Notes: generated from the sequence alone by a model not told the origin. Counted from the stretch's first letter, positions 35,831 through 45,101 are shown. The stretch: DNA of 64,000 nt from Martinezella calliandrae (GCF_030272695.1 NZ_JARFYN010000030.1:1-64000), one strand, 5' to 3'. Translations and numbers: made by a program.

Positions 35831-36012
35831 GGCAGTCCGCGCAGCTCCAAAAATACAGCGTGATCTCAATAGGTTACGCCTTTCCAGAAGGGCCAGCCGA
35901 GGGTGCTTAGCCCGGTCGTATCATTGCCACCCCTCCCACCCCGGAGTACATTCCGACTTCCGAATATATCCGGACGGAACGACTGCATCAGTTCTGATGG
36001 GAGGAGGATGTC

Positions 36013-37074
36013 ATGCGCGAACCTGATATGCAGAAACTCGACGCCCTCGTCGGACGCCTGGTCGGCGATCTCGGCGCTGCGGTTTCGGGCGTGTTGGTGA
36101 CACTTGGGGATCATCTGGGCCTGTTCAGGGCCATGGCGGACGGCACACCGATGACCTCGGCGGAATTGGCTGACAAGGTCGGCGTGAAGGAGCGCTATGT
36201 GCGTGAATGGCTGTCGGCCCAGGCTGCGGCGGAGTATGTCAGCTATGACGAAAAGAATGAGCGCTTCTACCTGACGCCCGAACAGGCCATGGTGTTTGCG
36301 GAGGAAAACAGTCCCGCCTTCTTCACCGGCGCTTTCGACGTCGTTCAATCCATGTGGCTCGACGAGCCGAAAATCGTCAATGCTTTCAAGACCGGTAGCG
36401 GTCTTGGCTGGCATGAACACAGCGCCTGCCTGTTCCGCGGCACGGAGCGATTCTTCCGGCCGGGCTACAACAGCCATCTCGTTTCGGAATGGATTCCCGC
36501 GCTGAAGGGCGTACAGGAAAAGCTTCAAGCCGGTGCGGCTGTCGCCGATGTCGGCTGCGGCCATGGTGCCTCGACCATCTTGATGGCGCAGGCCTATCCC
36601 AACTCGACCTTCTTCGGCTTCGACTATCACCTGCCCTCGATCGAGCGGGCGAAAGCGGCGGCGAAGGAGGCGGGTGTCGATGGACGCATCACCTTCGAGC
36701 AGGCGAGCGCCAAGGATTTTCCGGCTGCGGGCTACGACCTCGTGGCGATGTTCGATTGCCTGCACGACATGGGCGACCCTGTCGGCGCCGGCAGACATGT
36801 CAAGGAAAGTCTCGCCGACGACGGCACGTGGATGATCGTCGAGCCCTTTGCGCATGATTGCCTGAAGGACAATCTCAATCCCGTCGGCCGTGTCTACTAC
36901 GGCGCATCGACGATGATTTGCACGCCGGCCTCGCTGTCGCAGGAAGTCGGGCTGGGTTTGGGCGCGCAAGCCGGCGAGATGAAACTGCGCAAGGTTGCCA
37001 TGGACGCGGGCTACTCGCATTTCCGCAAGGCAACCGAAACGCCGTTCAACATGGTCTTCGAAGTGAGGGCATGA
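36013..37074 (+). CDS. class I SAM-dependent methyltransferase with N-terminal winged helix
   Basis: 353 residues. The N-terminal 90 residues form a dimerisation-type winged helix (VLVTLGDHLGLFRAMADG; MTSAELADKVGVKERYVREW). The methyltransferase core starts at about residue 165 with AAVADVGCGHGASTILMAQA, an acidic residue after strand 2 (GFDYHLPS), and a later LVAMFDCLHDMGDP. The layout resembles small-molecule O-methyltransferases, but related proteins are mostly uncharacterised. GGGAGGAGG precedes the ATG. It stands alone and is followed by a hairpin terminator. Confidence 0.8.
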   Translation: MREPDMQKLDALVGRLVGDLGAAVSGVLVTLGDHLGLFRAMADGTPMTSAELADKVGVKERYVREWLSAQAAAEYVSYDEKNERFYLTPEQAMVFAEENSPAFFTGAFDVVQSMWLDEPKIVNAFKTGSGLGWHEHSACLFRGTERFFRPGYNSHLVSEWIPALKGVQEKLQAGAAVADVGCGHGASTILMAQAYPNSTFFGFDYHLPSIERAKAAAKEAGVDGRITFEQASAKDFPAAGYDLVAMFDCLHDMGDPVGAGRHVKESLADDGTWMIVEPFAHDCLKDNLNPVGRVYYGASTMICTPASLSQEVGLGLGAQAGEMKLRKVAMDAGYSHFRKATETPFNMVFEVRA

Positions 37075-37080
37075 ACACTA

Positions 37081-37110
37081 CGGCCGCGCGCTGCGTCGAG
37101 CGGGCGGCCG
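37081..37110 (+). terminator. terminator after the methyltransferase
   Basis: CGGCCGC-g-CGCT / AGCG-g-GCGGCCG stem with loop GCGTCG: seven plus four base pairs around one mismatch. It lies seven bases after the stop and is followed by CTTGATCTTTTAT. It also separates the convergent ABC ATPase gene. Confidence 0.6.
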
Positions 37111-37122
37111 CAGCTTGATCTT

Positions 37123-38208
37123 TTATAGACGCCGGCCGTCTTCGCCGAACAGCGATGCCAGCGCCGGCTGGAAATAGACCGGCTGCTCGCTCTCCAGTGC
37201 AACCTCCTCGTCGGCATCGATACGCACCGACATGGTCTCCTTGCCGATCTGACCCCAGACCAAATTGTCCGAGCCCATGGGCTCGACGATGCTGAAGGTT
37301 GCAGGCAGGCTGGACATGCGGCCATTGGAAGCGGCAAACTGCATCTGTTCCGGCCGTACACCGAGCGTTGCGGGGCGACCTTCGCCGGGCGTGCCCGAGA
37401 ATTCATAGCCATTCAGATCGATCTTGCGGCCGTCGGGCAAAATGAAGGCAGGCGTGCCGCCATTGCTCGTGACCTGCCCCGACAGGAAGTTCATGGACGG
37501 CGAGCCGACAAAGCCGGCGACAAAACGGTTGACCGGCCGGCGATAGATTTCCTTCGGTGCCGCGAACTGCTGGATGACGCCGCCGCTCATGACAGCGATA
37601 CGGTCAGCGAGCGTCAGTGCCTCGATCTGGTCGTGCGTGACATAGATCATCGTCGAACCAAGCCCGGCATGCAGCCGCTTCAACTCGACACGCAGCTCGG
37701 TGCGCAGCTTGGCGTCGAGGTTGGAAAGCGGCTCGTCGAACAGGAAGACATCGACGTCGCGCACCAGTGCGCGGCCAATAGCGACGCGCTGGCGCTGGCC
37801 GCCGGAAAGTTCGCCTGGCCGGCGTTTGCGCAACGGGTCGATCTGCAGGATCTGCACGGCGCGATCGACACGCTTGGCGATCTCGTCCTTGTCCATGCCG
37901 GCGATGCGCAGTCCGAAGGAGAGATTTCCCTCGACCGTCATCGTCGGATAGAGCGCATAGGACTGAAAGACCATGCCGATGCCTCGGTCTTTCGGCTCCT
38001 CCCAGGTAACGTTCCTGTCGCCGATCCAGATCTGGCCGCTGCTGATGTCGGTGAGGCCGGCAATGGCGTTGAGCAATGTGGACTTGCCACAGCCGGAGGG
38101 CCCGAGAAGGACGATAAACTCGCCCGACTGGATTTCAATATTCAACGATTTCAGAACGCTGACGGTGCCGAAATCGATAGCGAGTTCGCGAATGGAAACA
38201 TTGGCCAT
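37123..38208 (-). CDS. sugar ABC transporter ATPase (UgpC/MsmK-MalK type)
   Basis: 361 residues. Walker A GPSGCGKST, Q-loop MVFQSYALYP, signature LSGGQRQR, Walker B VFLFDEPLSNLDAKLR and switch THD are all present. The C-terminal TOBE/OB regulatory domain (LGVRPEQMQFA...VEPMGSDNLVW) marks the carbohydrate-importer subfamily. It is the last gene of the minus-strand operon and starts three bases after the MalG-like permease stop. Confidence 0.92.
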   Translation of the reverse strand: MANVSIRELAIDFGTVSVLKSLNIEIQSGEFIVLLGPSGCGKSTLLNAIAGLTDISSGQIWIGDRNVTWEEPKDRGIGMVFQSYALYPTMTVEGNLSFGLRIAGMDKDEIAKRVDRAVQILQIDPLRKRRPGELSGGQRQRVAIGRALVRDVDVFLFDEPLSNLDAKLRTELRVELKRLHAGLGSTMIYVTHDQIEALTLADRIAVMSGGVIQQFAAPKEIYRRPVNRFVAGFVGSPSMNFLSGQVTSNGGTPAFILPDGRKIDLNGYEFSGTPGEGRPATLGVRPEQMQFAASNGRMSSLPATFSIVEPMGSDNLVWGQIGKETMSVRIDADEEVALESEQPVYFQPALASLFGEDGRRL

Positions 38209-38211
38209 GAG

Positions 38212-39120
38212 TTATCCCTTGACTGCACCCGCGGTGATACCGCGCACGAACCAGCGACCCGAACCGAAATAAACGATCAGCGGAACCAGAGCCGTGAGGA
38301 TAGTCGCCGCCATATTGACGTTGTAAAGCTTCTCGCCCTGGGTCGAATTGACGATATTGTTGAGCTGAACCGTCATCGGAAAGTTTTCCCGGCCGGCGAA
38401 AACGACGCCGAAAAGGAAGTCGTTCCAGATGCCGGTGACCTGCAGGATCCCCGCCACCACAAGGATCGGGATCGACATGGGGAGCATCAGCCGGAAGAAG
38501 ATCTGCCACAGTCCCGCGCCATCGACACGGGCGGCCTTGAACAACTCCATCGGCAGGCTGGAATAATAGTTGCGAAACAGCAGCGTCAATACCGGCAAGC
38601 CGAAGACCGTATGGGTGATGATGATGCAAGGAAGCGTCGAATAGACGCCGACGCCGCGGTAGATGAGCACCAGCGGATAGATGAACACCTGATAGGGAAT
38701 GAAAGCGCCAAGCAACAGGATGGCAAAGAGAACATTCGCTCCCCTCACCCGCCAGAAAGACAGCGCATAGCCGGTCAGTGACGAAATGAAGATCGACATT
38801 ATCATGCTCGGTATCAGGATCTTCACCGAATTCCAGAAGCCGACGCTGATGCCGCCGCACTCAAGGCCCGTACAAGCCGTGCTCCACGCCTGCACCCAGG
38901 CTTCGCCGGTCCAGACTTGCGGAAAGGCGAAGATATTGCCTTGCCGGATTTCCGGCATGGATTTCAGCGAGGTGACGATCATCACATAGAGCGGCAGGAG
39001 GAAGAACAGCGCCGCTATCACAAGAAAGGCATAGAGGCCGATGCGCGCCGGGGACAGATGCTGCGGCTTATGCCCCGACGGACCGTCCATAACCTTTGCG
39101 ACGGAAGATGGCATTGTCAT
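38212..39120 (-). CDS. sugar ABC transporter permease (MalG-like)
   Basis: 302 residues with six membrane helices. The MalG-branch motifs are PLYVMIVTSLKSMPE near the N-terminus and the EAA loop ELFKAARVDGAGLWQIFFRL. The segment WSTACTGLECGGISVGFWNS is characteristic of glucose/mannose-type permeases (GtsC-like). Its ATG overlaps the stop of the MalF-like gene by one base (TGATG). Confidence 0.9.
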   Translation of the reverse strand: MTMPSSVAKVMDGPSGHKPQHLSPARIGLYAFLVIAALFFLLPLYVMIVTSLKSMPEIRQGNIFAFPQVWTGEAWVQAWSTACTGLECGGISVGFWNSVKILIPSMIMSIFISSLTGYALSFWRVRGANVLFAILLLGAFIPYQVFIYPLVLIYRGVGVYSTLPCIIITHTVFGLPVLTLLFRNYYSSLPMELFKAARVDGAGLWQIFFRLMLPMSIPILVVAGILQVTGIWNDFLFGVVFAGRENFPMTVQLNNIVNSTQGEKLYNVNMAATILTALVPLIVYFGSGRWFVRGITAGAVKG

Positions 39121-40058
39121 CAGTTCCCCCTTGGTTTTTCACGGAAATATTCGTAGTAGAGCCACGGCGTGACCAGAATGACCACGGTGATGAACATGAC
39201 CGTCGAGGCACTGGTTGCAAGACCGATATTGCCGCGGCCGAAGAGGTAATCCATGATGAATTTTCCCGGCACCTCGGTCGATATTCCCGGTCCGCCGCCG
39301 GTGGTCGCCAGTACCAATTCGTAGACCCTGACCACGGCGATCGCCAGTAGCACGCTGGCGGTGATGATGGTCGGTCTCAGGATTGGAATGACGATGTGGA
39401 GATAGACGCGCCATGTCGGTATGCCGTCGATGCGTGTCGCCTTCCAGAGTTCACGATCGACGCCGCGCAATCCCGCCAGCATGATCGCCATGACCAATCC
39501 GGACGATTGCCAGATGCCGGCAAGTACGATGACATAGAGTGCCAGGTCGCTTTGGACGATCCAGTCAAAGCGGATCCAAGTGAACCCGACCGCGTCGGCG
39601 ACCCTTTGCAGGCCGAGCGTCGGGTTCATGATCCATTGCCAGACGAGCCCGGTAACAATGAAGGACATCGCGAAGGGATAGAGGAAGATCGTCCGGAACG
39701 TATTTTCGAAGCGGACCTTCTGATCAAGCGCGACAGCCAGAAGAAAGCCGAGGATCAGGCAGCCAGCAATGAAGAGTACGCCGAAGACGACGACGTTCTG
39801 CAGCGATATCAGCCAGCGTGCTGTCGTGAACAGTCGTTCGTACTGTTTGGTGCCGACAAAGATGTTTACCGGCAGCACCTTGCTGTCGGTAAACGATATC
39901 CAGATGTTCCAGACAACCGTCACGACATAGGCGAGCAACACGATGATAAAGGCTGGGAACAGCGCAATATAGGCGGAAAGATGTCTCTTCTTCTTGGTGG
40001 CAGCCTTCCCAGCGACGGTCGCGGCGAGGGCTCCGGCAGCAGTTTGCGGGGTACTCAT
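39120..40058 (-). CDS. sugar ABC transporter permease (MalF-like)
   Basis: 312 residues, six membrane helices, with a polar Ala/Thr/Lys-rich start (ATKKKRHLSAYIALFPAFI). The EAA loop ELWKATRIDGIPTWRVYLHI is intact. GGAGGAG precedes the ATG. It forms the channel with the MalG-like permease. Both resemble GtsBC of the glucose/mannose family. Confidence 0.9.
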   Translation of the reverse strand: MSTPQTAAGALAATVAGKAATKKKRHLSAYIALFPAFIIVLLAYVVTVVWNIWISFTDSKVLPVNIFVGTKQYERLFTTARWLISLQNVVVFGVLFIAGCLILGFLLAVALDQKVRFENTFRTIFLYPFAMSFIVTGLVWQWIMNPTLGLQRVADAVGFTWIRFDWIVQSDLALYVIVLAGIWQSSGLVMAIMLAGLRGVDRELWKATRIDGIPTWRVYLHIVIPILRPTIITASVLLAIAVVRVYELVLATTGGGPGISTEVPGKFIMDYLFGRGNIGLATSASTVMFITVVILVTPWLYYEYFREKPRGN

Positions 40059-40135
40059 GGATATAGCTCCTCCAGCGCATTCATGGAAACCGGCGGCAGG
40101 GTAGGCCCCACCGCCGCATGGATGTCGGATGAGGC

Positions 40136-41383
40136 TTACTTCGCCTGTTCGATGACCTTTGCGAACTGCTCAGCGAACTGGTCGGCCGTCATGCTCGGCG
40201 TGGTCCAGTACTGTGCGACAAGGTCCTGTTCGGTCTGAACGATGTCCTGCGCGGTGAGCACATCCGGCGCCAGGATCTGCCGGGTCGGATCCTTGAGCGC
40301 CATCAGGCCCTTCTGCGCGCAGGCGTCGAGCTTGGACGTGTCAACGTCGAGGCGGACCGGCACGGAGCCCTTCTTGGAGTTGAAGGCGAGCTGGCCTTCC
40401 TTGGACATAATCACAGTCGCAAGCAGCGTCTGGGCATCGGTCGCCTTCGCATCCTTCAGGACCGGGAAGACGAAGATATCGCCACCCATCATGAAGTTGG
40501 ATTCACCCGGTCCGAGAATGCAACCGAAATCCTTGTCGGCAACCATGTTGGCATGGATGAACTCGCCCTTTGCCCAGTCGCCCATGAACTGGATGCCGGC
40601 CTTGCCGTCGATCAGCATGCCGGTCGCCACGTTCCAGTCACGGTTCGGGCTGCCCGGATCCTGATAGTTGCGCAGCTTCGCGAAGACTTCCGCTACGTGC
40701 TTGAATTTGTCGGACTTGACGGCATCAGTGTCGAGATCCTTCCAGACCTTGGCGTACAGGTCTTTGCCGCCCTCGCCAAGCAGAATGGAGTTAAACATCG
40801 ACTGAAGCTGCCAGGGCTGGCCGCCGACGGCGACAGGAATGAGGCCAGCGGCCTTGATCTTGTCGAGAGCGGCAAACATCTCTTCCCAGGTCTTCGGCTC
40901 CGAGGTCACGCCTGCCTTCTGGAAGACAGCCTTGGAATAGAAGATCCAGTTCTGGCCATGATTGTTGATCGGTGCGCCGTAGATATGACCCTGAAACTGG
41001 ATGGCTTCATAGAAGGCGGGCGTCAGCGCCGATTTCCAGTCCTGTTGCTTGGCAAGATCGTCGAGCGGACGCAGCAGACCCTGCTGTGCCAGGTCGTTCA
41101 TCTGCGTGCCAGTGTTGAACTGCATCGCCGTTGGCGGGTTGCCACCGATGATTCGGTTAATGCCGATCGGACGCGCGGTCGAGCCGGACCCCGCGATCGC
41201 GGTGTCGACCCATTGGCCACCGGCGGCATTGAATGTATTGGCGAGCTCCCGCACAGCGGCGGCTTCGCCGCCAGATGTCCACCAGTGTAGGACCTCGGCT
41301 CTCTTTCCTTCAGCCTGAGCGCCGGTGACGCCCAGCGCGATCAGCGCCGTTGCGCCAACCAATGCCATTAACAATCCACGCAT
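40136..41383 (-). CDS. sugar ABC transporter binding protein (glucose/mannose GtsA-like)
   Basis: 415 residues from the ATG at 41383; an ATG five codons earlier overlaps the GGAGGAGGAG ribosome site and is rejected. The signal peptide is MRGLLMALVGATALIALGVT (cleavage near AQA). The mature protein starts with EVLHWWTSGGEAAAVRELAN and contains NNHGQNWIFYSKAVFQKAG and FMGDWAKGEF, typical of GtsA-type monosaccharide-binding proteins. It captures a sugar in the periplasm for the permease pair encoded downstream. With a dehydrogenase and an isomerase in the same operon, an uncommon monosaccharide or sugar derivative is a likely ligand. Confidence 0.9.
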   Translation of the reverse strand: MRGLLMALVGATALIALGVTGAQAEGKRAEVLHWWTSGGEAAAVRELANTFNAAGGQWVDTAIAGSGSTARPIGINRIIGGNPPTAMQFNTGTQMNDLAQQGLLRPLDDLAKQQDWKSALTPAFYEAIQFQGHIYGAPINNHGQNWIFYSKAVFQKAGVTSEPKTWEEMFAALDKIKAAGLIPVAVGGQPWQLQSMFNSILLGEGGKDLYAKVWKDLDTDAVKSDKFKHVAEVFAKLRNYQDPGSPNRDWNVATGMLIDGKAGIQFMGDWAKGEFIHANMVADKDFGCILGPGESNFMMGGDIFVFPVLKDAKATDAQTLLATVIMSKEGQLAFNSKKGSVPVRLDVDTSKLDACAQKGLMALKDPTRQILAPDVLTAQDIVQTEQDLVAQYWTTPSMTADQFAEQFAKVIEQAK

Positions 41384-41402
41384 ATGCTCCTCCTCCATTT
41401 AT

Positions 41403-41420
41403 GGCGTTCTTCTGAACGCC
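41403..41420 (-). other. intercistronic hairpin before the binding-protein gene
   Basis: Perfect seven-base-pair stem GGCGTTC/GAACGCC with loop TTCT, 19 bases upstream of the binding-protein start and within the 215-base gap after the Gfo/Idh/MocA gene. With no T run it is more likely an RNA-stabilising or processing element that raises binding-protein expression than a terminator. Confidence 0.45.
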
Positions 41421-41598
41421 TGTATTTCAGCCGCCGCCGTCTCAAGACCATCGGGTGCCGAATGCTGTGGCCCTCCAAAACCGCGCCGCCGGGCCTCCAT
41501 TCCCCGCAGCGAACAGGCAATGCTTCCTCGGCATTGCCCGCTCGTCAAGTGTGCAGTCTGGGAGGACTGCCAATTCTCCTAACTCTCTATAACCCAGC

Positions 41599-42720
41599 CT
41601 ATGCGAAACGTCCCTCACTAATTGCACGCGGGATCGGATCCGGCCGGCCGCAACTGCTGTGGATTGCAACCACCTTGCGCGACTGAGCGGAACGCTCGAA
41701 AGCCGTCATCACTTCCAACGCGTGGAAGGCGAGTTCGGACGATACGCGATGCTGGCGCCCGGCGCGAAGGGAATCTACCATTTCGGCCGCCCCCAAACCA
41801 CGCAGTCCGAGATGGCCCGGCACGCCTTCAGTATAGGGATGGTCCACAGGCACCTCTTCCCAAGCCTCGCCGCCATCGCGGAATATCTCAACCTTACCGG
41901 TAAAGTTGTTCGGGTCTGGTGTTACCATGCTTCCTTCGGAGCCGTAAATCTCGATTTGGTTGTGTTTGTGTTTGATGACATCGAAACTTGTGGCGATGGT
42001 TATCGTCGCTCCGCTGTGGAACTCCATCACACCGGTCAAATGCGTTGGCACCAGCACCTTGATCGTCTCGCCGCGCCGCGGCTCGGTCTTCACCGTGCGT
42101 TCGATTCGGGTGATCTTGGCGGCACCGAAGACTTCACGCACCGGTCCGAGCAACGCGATCAGATTGGTAACGTAGTAAGGACCGACGTCTAGCATTGGTC
42201 CGCCGCCGCGGCCATAGAAGAACGCCGGGTTCGGGTGCCAGTGCTCGTGGCCGGGCAGAAGCAGCATGGCGGTTGCCGATACCGCCTTGCCGATCCGCCC
42301 TTCATCGAACAGGCGGCGCGTCAACTGATGGCCGCCGCCGAGGAAGGTATCTGGCGCGCAACCGAGGCGCAGGTCGCTGGCGCGAGCAATCGAGATTAGT
42401 TCTTCGGCTTCCGCAATGCTGATACCAAGCGGCTTTTCCGAATAGACATGCTTGCCGGCGAGAAGCGCCTTCTTGCTGATCGAGTAATGGGAAGTCGGCG
42501 TTGTCAGATTGATGATCAGGCCGATTTCCGGATCGGCGAGCATGGCATCAAGGGAGACGGCCTGAAGGCCGAATTGTGCGGCAAGCTTTTTTGCCGGTTC
42601 CTCGTAAAGGTCGTAGATCGATTTGACCCGGATGAAATCGAACATATGCAGGGTTGCGACATAGGTAGCGCTGATATTGCCGGCGCCGACGATGCCGACT
42701 TTCATGGGTGCAGTGCTCAT
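41599..42720 (-). CDS. Gfo/Idh/MocA-family sugar dehydrogenase
   Basis: 373 residues. The N-terminal Rossmann motif is KVGIVGAGNISATYVATLH, the catalytic lysine is in HVYSEKPLGISIAEAEELI, and a C-terminal alpha/beta substrate domain follows (GGGPMLDVGPYYVTNLIALL with Asp and the usual His replaced by Tyr; MEFHSGATITIATSF). These enzymes oxidise sugars, inositols or their derivatives with NAD(P). It starts 11 bases after the TIM-barrel gene stop, in the LacI-associated operon, so it probably processes the sugar brought in by the importer. Confidence 0.88.
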   Translation of the reverse strand: MSTAPMKVGIVGAGNISATYVATLHMFDFIRVKSIYDLYEEPAKKLAAQFGLQAVSLDAMLADPEIGLIINLTTPTSHYSISKKALLAGKHVYSEKPLGISIAEAEELISIARASDLRLGCAPDTFLGGGHQLTRRLFDEGRIGKAVSATAMLLLPGHEHWHPNPAFFYGRGGGPMLDVGPYYVTNLIALLGPVREVFGAAKITRIERTVKTEPRRGETIKVLVPTHLTGVMEFHSGATITIATSFDVIKHKHNQIEIYGSEGSMVTPDPNNFTGKVEIFRDGGEAWEEVPVDHPYTEGVPGHLGLRGLGAAEMVDSLRAGRQHRVSSELAFHALEVMTAFERSAQSRKVVAIHSSCGRPDPIPRAISEGRFA

Positions 42721-42731
42721 GGATATGACCT

Positions 42732-43661
42732 CTAAGAAATGGTGATGTTGAGTTCAGCGGCGGCATCGCGCAGATAGTTCATGCCGCGCCGCATCTCCTG
42801 ATCGAATTCAGGCGTCGCCTCGCGGAAATGTGTCCAGTGCGAGGCCCCTGGCGCATCCTCCAGCTCCAGTGTGATCGGGCCGCAGTAGCCGATCGCCTGC
42901 AGAGCGGCGAAAATTGCCTTCCAGTCGATCTTGCCGCGGCCGGGACGCCAATGGGCGTTGGTGTGGCCTTCATTGTCGGAAAAATGCGTGTTGAAGATGC
43001 GATCGCCAAGCGCGAGCACGACGTAGTGCGGCATGTCGCCAGCCGGGAAAAGATGGCTCGGATCGAAGTTCAGGCCGAGGTTTGAAGCGCCGGTGCGCTC
43101 GATTAGCCGTAGCATGCCCTGGCCGGAGCTAACCCAGCGATAGGGATGCGGCTCGATGGCGACGCGCAGACCGGCTGAGCCGGCGATTTCGCATGCCTTG
43201 GCAAAACCCTCGACCACGGCATTGTATTCCGCCGTCCAGTCCCATTGCGGCTCGACCGCCGCCGTCCACTCCTGAGAGATCGGCCGCTGCAGGATCGGCT
43301 TGACGTCAGACTGAAAGGGATAGGGCGTCATGCTGGTTATGATCGGGGCACCGATCTCGGCCACGACATCGACGCCGCGCTTGTAGCCGTCGAGATCGAC
43401 GCTGGAAAAGGCAGCACCCGCCTGGCGGCTGAAGGGCAGGTTGAAGAAGAAGTTGGTGAGCGACAACCCCTCACCCTCGGCGATTTCTTTCAGACCGCGG
43501 ATCGTCGCCGGCGTGTAATAGGCCAGCATGTCGACCGACCAGGCGGTGAGCTCGAAACCCTTGCAGCCGGTGCAAGCGAGCCGCTTCAGCGGCGCCTCAT
43601 AAGGCGGGTTCCAGTTGAACGTCCAAATTGGTGATCCGAAAAAAAGCGAGCCTGCGCCCAC
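42732..43661 (-). CDS. sugar phosphate isomerase/epimerase-like TIM-barrel protein
   Basis: 309 residues of the AP-endonuclease-2-like barrel. The metal-binding residues are visible in VAIEPHPYRWVSSG, LNFDPSHLFPAGD, NTHFSDNEGHTNAHW and PITLELEDAPG (Glu/Asp/His set). Related enzymes isomerise or epimerise ketoses or dehydrate inosose. A GTG start at 43661 is chosen because GGGAGG is eight bases upstream; ATG codons just before it are out of frame. It is the first gene of the operon, behind the LacI-type operators. Confidence 0.85.
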   Translation of the reverse strand: MGAGSLFFGSPIWTFNWNPPYEAPLKRLACTGCKGFELTAWSVDMLAYYTPATIRGLKEIAEGEGLSLTNFFFNLPFSRQAGAAFSSVDLDGYKRGVDVVAEIGAPIITSMTPYPFQSDVKPILQRPISQEWTAAVEPQWDWTAEYNAVVEGFAKACEIAGSAGLRVAIEPHPYRWVSSGQGMLRLIERTGASNLGLNFDPSHLFPAGDMPHYVVLALGDRIFNTHFSDNEGHTNAHWRPGRGKIDWKAIFAALQAIGYCGPITLELEDAPGASHWTHFREATPEFDQEMRRGMNYLRDAAAELNITIS

Positions 43662-43771
43662 GACATCATCCTCCCATTAAATTTGGTGGCAGCAAAGGAA
43701 ACCCGAGGCTCCCGTCCTCTTGCTGACTGCCCTTGCCGGCATGGAGCCTCTTACCCCTCCATTCCGCAATC

Positions 43772-43783
43772 CGTAACGTTACG
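43772..43783. promoter_or_regulatory. LacI-type operator O1
   Basis: Perfect 12-base palindrome CGTAACGTTACG with the central CG step common to LacI/GalR operators. It lies 111 bases upstream of the TIM-barrel start, next to a minus-strand TTGACA, where it would cover the -10/+1 region. Confidence 0.65.
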
Positions 43784-43804
43784 AATGATAGATAACTTCA
43801 GCTC

Positions 43805-43810
43805 TGTCAA
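43805..43810 (-). promoter_or_regulatory. candidate -35 box of the sugar operon
   Basis: TTGACA on the minus strand. The -10 expected 16-18 bases on falls at the edge of the CGTAACGTTACG operator and has only a weak match, so the promoter is provisional. Confidence 0.4.
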
Positions 43811-43860
43811 GCAGCCTTTTTCCGACAATTGCGCACGGATGCTACGGCAGTAGCTGAGAT

Positions 43861-43872
43861 GAAAACGTTACG
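43861..43872. promoter_or_regulatory. LacI-type operator O2
   Basis: GAAAACGTTACG shares the AACGTTACG core of O1, 89 bases away centre to centre, and lies 25 bases past the regulator's stop codon. Two similar sites flanking a promoter are a typical arrangement for cooperative or looping repression. Confidence 0.5.
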
Positions 43873-43896
43873 GATGTTTTTGGCCAAACTTCTCCG

Positions 43897-44958
43897 TCAA
43901 GCGGAAAGTGCCTGACTATCGTGATCTACAAATTCGGCACTGATGAGTTCGCGCAGATCGCTTGGATCATCGCCGCCAATCGCCCGGTATAAGAAGGATG
44001 CCAGACGCTCGCCAATGGCATAGTTGGAATAGTAAAACGCGCTGAGCGGTGGATTGAAGAAATCGTGCAATCGGGTGCCGCCATAGGTGATCACACCGAA
44101 ATCCTTGCTCACACTCCGGCCGACCTTGCGCAAGCCGGCCAGGAAGCCAAGCGCGGCCTCTTCGCTGGCGACAAAGGCACCGGTCGCTTCGGGATGCCAG
44201 GCGATTATATTTTTCGCCAATTCCTGGCCGCTGTCCGGTGTCGTCGCTGCAAAATGGATGAGATCGTCCGGAACGGTAAGGTTGCGTGCGGTAAAGGTTT
44301 TGCTCCAGCCTTTGACGAATTGCAGGCTGTAGGTGAACTGGCTGGACGGCGCGATCAAGAGCGGCCTGTGATGGCCGGCATCCAAGAGCAGCCGCGCCGC
44401 TTCCGCACCAATCGCCTCATGATCGAGATCGACGTTTGAATGGACACTTAAAAGCTCGGTGCGCCCAAAGGTGACGAAGGGCGTGCCGACCTCCAGCAAA
44501 TACTTGACGCGGTCGTCCTGCGGTCTTGTGTGGGTAATGATGACGCCGTCGACGGAGCCCTCTTCGACGAGATCGCGAACCGTCGCCAAGGGGTCGTCAG
44601 CCTGCAATTGCGGCACCACCGTGGTACGATAGCCATAGCCCTTCATATGGCGCGATACCCCTTCGACCAGCGAGGCAATGACGATGTTCATCTCGCCTTC
44701 GCGTTCGAAGGGCAAGACGATGCCGATTGCGTGGGTTTTGCCAGTCCGCAGGTTGAGGCCGCCGAGATTTGGGCGATAACCGAGTTCGCCGGCTACTCGC
44801 TTTACCAGTTCGATCGTTTCGCGGTTGACCTCGGGTCCCTCCTTCAGGGCACGACTGACGGTCGTGATCGACAGGCCGAGCGCAGTTGCAACCGTGCGCA
44901 GCGTCACACGCTGACCCGGATCCCGCCGCAAGCCACGCCCCGTTCCCAATCCTTGCAC
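43897..44958 (-). CDS. LacI-family transcriptional regulator of the sugar operon
   Basis: 353 residues from a GTG at 44958 (AGGGA upstream). The helix-turn-helix and hinge are VTLRTVATALGLSITTVSRA, LKEGPEVNRETIELVKRVA, then ELGYRPNLGGLNLRTGKTHA. The periplasmic-binding-protein-like domain follows (IGIVLPFEREGEMN...). It lies directly upstream of, and in the same direction as, the isomerase/dehydrogenase/importer operon, with two AACGTTACG sites between. It most likely represses that operon until a sugar from the pathway binds. Confidence 0.9.
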   Translation of the reverse strand: MQGLGTGRGLRRDPGQRVTLRTVATALGLSITTVSRALKEGPEVNRETIELVKRVAGELGYRPNLGGLNLRTGKTHAIGIVLPFEREGEMNIVIASLVEGVSRHMKGYGYRTTVVPQLQADDPLATVRDLVEEGSVDGVIITHTRPQDDRVKYLLEVGTPFVTFGRTELLSVHSNVDLDHEAIGAEAARLLLDAGHHRPLLIAPSSQFTYSLQFVKGWSKTFTARNLTVPDDLIHFAATTPDSGQELAKNIIAWHPEATGAFVASEEAALGFLAGLRKVGRSVSKDFGVITYGGTRLHDFFNPPLSAFYYSNYAIGERLASFLYRAIGGDDPSDLRELISAEFVDHDSQALSA

Positions 44959-45101
44959 TTTCGATAATTCCCTTCGCTAGGCATCAATTTCCCGACAATG
45001 CCCGCTGTCGAACGCGCGTGCAAGGATCACTCTTGGGGCCACGCGGCGCCATGACCTGCATCAACGATCTACCAATAAGATTGCGATGACAGGTTCGACC
45101 T

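Noticed and set aside
35866..37020. 384-codon open frame on the minus strand
   Set aside because: Antisense to the methyltransferase, which has clear SAM-binding motifs and a good ribosome site.
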